Positions 62,401-64,000 of a stretch of DNA of 64,000 nt are shown here, one piece after another. How positions within the stretch are numbered: position 1 is the first letter of the stretch; every line of letters starts with the position of its first letter. Position numbers and translations under genes: made by a program. The notes below the pieces were generated by a model. The model was not told where the DNA came from, made no database searches, and worked only from the letters and a program-made list of their open reading frames with translations. The DNA is from Symsagittifera roscoffensis (taxonomy: Eukaryota > Xenacoelomorpha > Acoela > Convolutidae). Location: contig NC_087069.1 of the NCBI RefSeq assembly GCF_963678635.1, positions 53,232,251-53,296,250 on the forward strand. The letters are read 5' to 3'.

Positions 62401-63900
62401 ATTGATAAAATAGAATCATCTCTCAAACGTAATTTGGAAGAGGCCGAACGAAAAAAGGCCTCATTATCATCTGGGTTTTTGTCTGGAAGCCGGCCAAGCC
62501 AGTTTACAGCAGCCGAAATAGCTGAAAAATTTATTTTAGATTGCAAGGATCATCTTGCGAAGGATGTTAGCCACGAGTTCAGTCAAGACCTTCTAAAGCC
62601 AGCCACTGAATTCGCCTTGAATTTTATGGCGAAGCAGGCGTATATGAAAACCGAACAAATATACGACAAATACCAGATTGGAAAACAGCGTCTTGAGTTC
62701 CAAAAACTTAAAAGAAAAATTAACCAATCGGGTTCTACTCTAAAGCATTCTGGCGTATCTCAAGAGTTTATTACGCAAATTATCCAAAAATGCTATCAAA
62801 ATGAAATGACGGATTTATTGGAAAATACAAAAAGTCCGGATCTTTACGCTGAAATGGTTGAATTTGGGTTCCCTGCGGGAGCCATAGCGCTCCAGTATTC
62901 TGCAAAAATTGCTGAAATGAACCTTCAAATCATTGCACTGGATGGCAGCCCAATAATGGAAGTTGACAACGACTCGGTTCCAAAAATTGAAGATAGAACC
63001 AAGACAATAACTTTTGATAGAGAAACACAGGAGTATATTAGTACCACGGGTATCCGAAAACCATGTTTAATCAAAGCACTGGCACTTTCTGGCGTCGAAG
63101 TTACCACGGAAGAATTTGCAGTCGGTCTTCGAACTGATCATAAGCTTCGTGAATGTATGAAATCCGGAGTCGAATCGAATCTTCGCAGAAGGTTGGAAGG
63201 AGAACAACCCAAAAGTCAAAACATTGCATCAATTTTTGTCAAAACGAAAAATTACGAAGAAACTCGTAGATCCATTTGTCGTGACAAATTAGAAATACAA
63301 ACAAAAAAGCAGTCGATTTCCTCATGCGAAGCAAAACATCGCTCAGCTCTGTTGGCAACTGCGGTAGAACTGAATGTACGCAAACAGCAAACAGATTACA
63401 TAGAAGTCGCTGAAGCTACCTTGACAAATGCAGAATATAAGATAATTAAAACAGAGGAAGGATTAAGAGTTGTTGACGCAAAACAAGAAAACTCGTTCTT
63501 TCAGTCAATTTCAGTGAAAAGTTACGAACGATATAACATGCAACTGCTTACAAGCTTCGAACGAAGCAACAACGCAAAACTCGCTTTGGGAAACATGTTT
63601 GTGCAACATTTGAAGTCAACCCCCACTGTACATGATTTGGAGGAAGTCTCTGTTCTTTCACAGCATTCAGACCACGCATTCATGCAAGACTATCAACAAA
63701 ATCGCTACACTCAATTATGCATTGCCTATGAATGTCTGGATGATAAAATGGAGGTACAGTTACAACGTGAAAAACGTTCGATTGAAAGAAAAGGCCATAT
63801 ATACTGCAGAACGATAGCCAGCTACGTCAGGAATAAAACCTTGGCTTCGTTAACAAAGTTGATGGAACATGCCCCAAGAGCCATCAACCTAATAGATTGA
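59461..63900 (+). CDS. SecA-like ATPase gene, second part (motif VI and long C-terminal region)
   Basis: The frame opens with [25 protein letters not shown], which is helicase motif VI directly continuing motif V of the previous frame, so both belong to one gene. The TTG at 59461 is not a start. About 1,450 residues follow motif VI: mostly charged, helical and coiled-coil-like. Residues about 690-805 (about 61530-61880) are instead strongly hydrophobic and glycine-rich, with segments such as [17 protein letters not shown] and [14 protein letters not shown] that could form a membrane hairpin. They are followed by an amphipathic Ala/Lys-rich stretch. The C-terminus ends with TGA at 63898-63900. 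No other intron is needed within 4.4 kb. The far C-terminal third resembles nothing I know. Confidence 0.85.
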   Translation: MHVCVAYLPPNVRIEEQAFGRTARKGQKGSGQIICCDESKNSEDGASSFAEFIQLKTERNKNEEKIVNELEATYKNYTKSEEKLLERFKDSYKRLNEHLLSKTKGIWNRLTTDVKKKEQLKTIVLNNCLDSWAFWLDQIGIKHKHDLKSAPIDEFLSRITNAIEKNCEESVEERLVDRSAHKIQYANLIEGEKGFEKLREVILDDSHYCPIAQYYYAHLLIRKNNPKTEGEFKLAFKNLRCALIDLKNRKEKLAEWIANVGQIAKSYLNKGPSFVLVNDYEAQKQDITAILEVFINSIRNILGSELSSRVIQSKDIDPVRSQQFLDELIQNRLVKKPCVLSKEWLELREKYELHAQEIDQFLQRQKNKTIKIDDLKELLPGREHFWDGMRRCKIIEKETQFVLLQKEAAKNLLEENHQKLYSKIMQDFSESEQATKILLAEGERNICLYHEQFEGIKDKTLIPITREEFEKRLGSFDDYRFLFEQDILRINCTAYLDITSAVLESAVLENFSRFVNKQTFLRIECFDEKKAQDIVDELKHENIVDLNKLKNYELKCYPEFQSEFESCIEKDLRYISCLKKLFSKPVNQHEIELNAMPWLELWDDLVDVGCIKPTSPEIDSLSVEKAKNIAKAFFKTEIPASDMDKFVEDLCNRMEKCESHIKKFSTPTSNLIPLSSAFEERLNSPGLNCEINNFVNNGITGIMIISAHQTAWQKLKLVLPIIAMGLAQIALGVAVTFMSVGFMTLLGSNLVGEGISDLLFAANCFYSGHFSWKAYAKHKAISLAFSVLTIGIGAYLSRGAKMSKYGYKIGGEAMARLAGKELIEAVGAKVVTKTVAKSIGRKLCVVTAHWAASQLAESFSNKVDEYTRSAFQYFIEKRDFSKLKTEVKITVVSLGTRLAQETLDKTLREVFESKKNWISQLPSYASKLSSSIQKASSHATAKAGGFSSDSTNEYATLLQIGKTAKVIINSSLVFTRVERQIDKIESSLKRNLEEAERKKASLSSGFLSGSRPSQFTAAEIAEKFILDCKDHLAKDVSHEFSQDLLKPATEFALNFMAKQAYMKTEQIYDKYQIGKQRLEFQKLKRKINQSGSTLKHSGVSQEFITQIIQKCYQNEMTDLLENTKSPDLYAEMVEFGFPAGAIALQYSAKIAEMNLQIIALDGSPIMEVDNDSVPKIEDRTKTITFDRETQEYISTTGIRKPCLIKALALSGVEVTTEEFAVGLRTDHKLRECMKSGVESNLRRRLEGEQPKSQNIASIFVKTKNYEETRRSICRDKLEIQTKKQSISSCEAKHRSALLATAVELNVRKQQTDYIEVAEATLTNAEYKIIKTEEGLRVVDAKQENSFFQSISVKSYERYNMQLLTSFERSNNAKLALGNMFVQHLKSTPTVHDLEEVSVLSQHSDHAFMQDYQQNRYTQLCIAYECLDDKMEVQLQREKRSIERKGHIYCRTIASYVRNKTLASLTKLMEHAPRAINLID

Positions 63901-64000
63901 TTGAACGATATATCTGAAAAAAATGCGGCGAACATTTAATTGAGCGAAGCTAAAATTTGTTAACTCTATGCATTTAAAAATAGAGCAGCAATGCAGATTT
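63901..64000 (+). other. 3' flank of the SecA-like gene
   Basis: 100 bp, AT-rich, no AATAAA before the window ends. Confidence 0.5.

Noticed and set aside
59461-63900. Separate gene starting at 59461
   Set aside because: The first codon is TTG and the opening residues continue the helicase domain of the preceding frame.

Overview
The window is invertebrate-type eukaryotic DNA: AT-rich host sequence with spliced coding exons and no bacterial gene organisation. More than half of it is retrotransposon. The host lineage cannot be fixed from the sequence; a metazoan is the most likely source because the host genes look like the eukaryotic SecA-like and glycine-repeat families I know from invertebrates (inference).

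Layout. (1) From before base 1 to 22633 lies a giant, young Ty3/gypsy LTR retrotransposon on the + strand (element 1, about 22.7 kb). Its two LTRs are identical over the 821 bp visible in both. It has a tRNA-Asn-like primer site, a 2.9 kb leader, gag-pol, a macro-domain-like C-terminus on Pol, a third ORF with an SGNH/GDSL hydrolase, and a fourth long ORF of unknown function. (2) From 22634 to the assembly gap at 33243-33442 lies a related but clearly different giant element on the - strand (element 2). It is decayed and cut short exactly at element 1's 3' LTR, so element 1 probably inserted into it. (3) From 33926 to 41265 lies a third, unrelated and heavily decayed Ty3/gypsy element on the - strand (element 3, about 7.3 kb, 350 bp LTRs). 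(4) From 41266 to 46659 is gene-poor host DNA with dispersed repeats and a small TA-flanked MITE. (5) From 46660 to 63900 are two host genes on the + strand: a 723-residue glycine-repeat protein, and a multi-exon SecA-like ATPase of roughly 2,700 residues. Between or inside them lie a 1.2 kb tandem duplication, a long-TIR Tc1/mariner-like foldback element and a hAT-like MITE with a perfect 8-bp target duplication.

How the parts work together. In the giant elements, Gag packages the RNA and Pol (protease, reverse transcriptase, RNase H, integrase) copies and integrates it. The added macro-like domain, SGNH hydrolase and about 1,300-1,700 residues of unrecognised protein are shared by elements 1 and 2, so they are inherited parts of a lineage and not chance captures. 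A polypurine tract sequence recurs inside pol, including a 40-nt block identical between the two otherwise diverged elements, which points to a central polypurine tract. The host SecA-like gene keeps its Walker A and helicase motifs but has a one-base frame break between helicase motifs V and VI.
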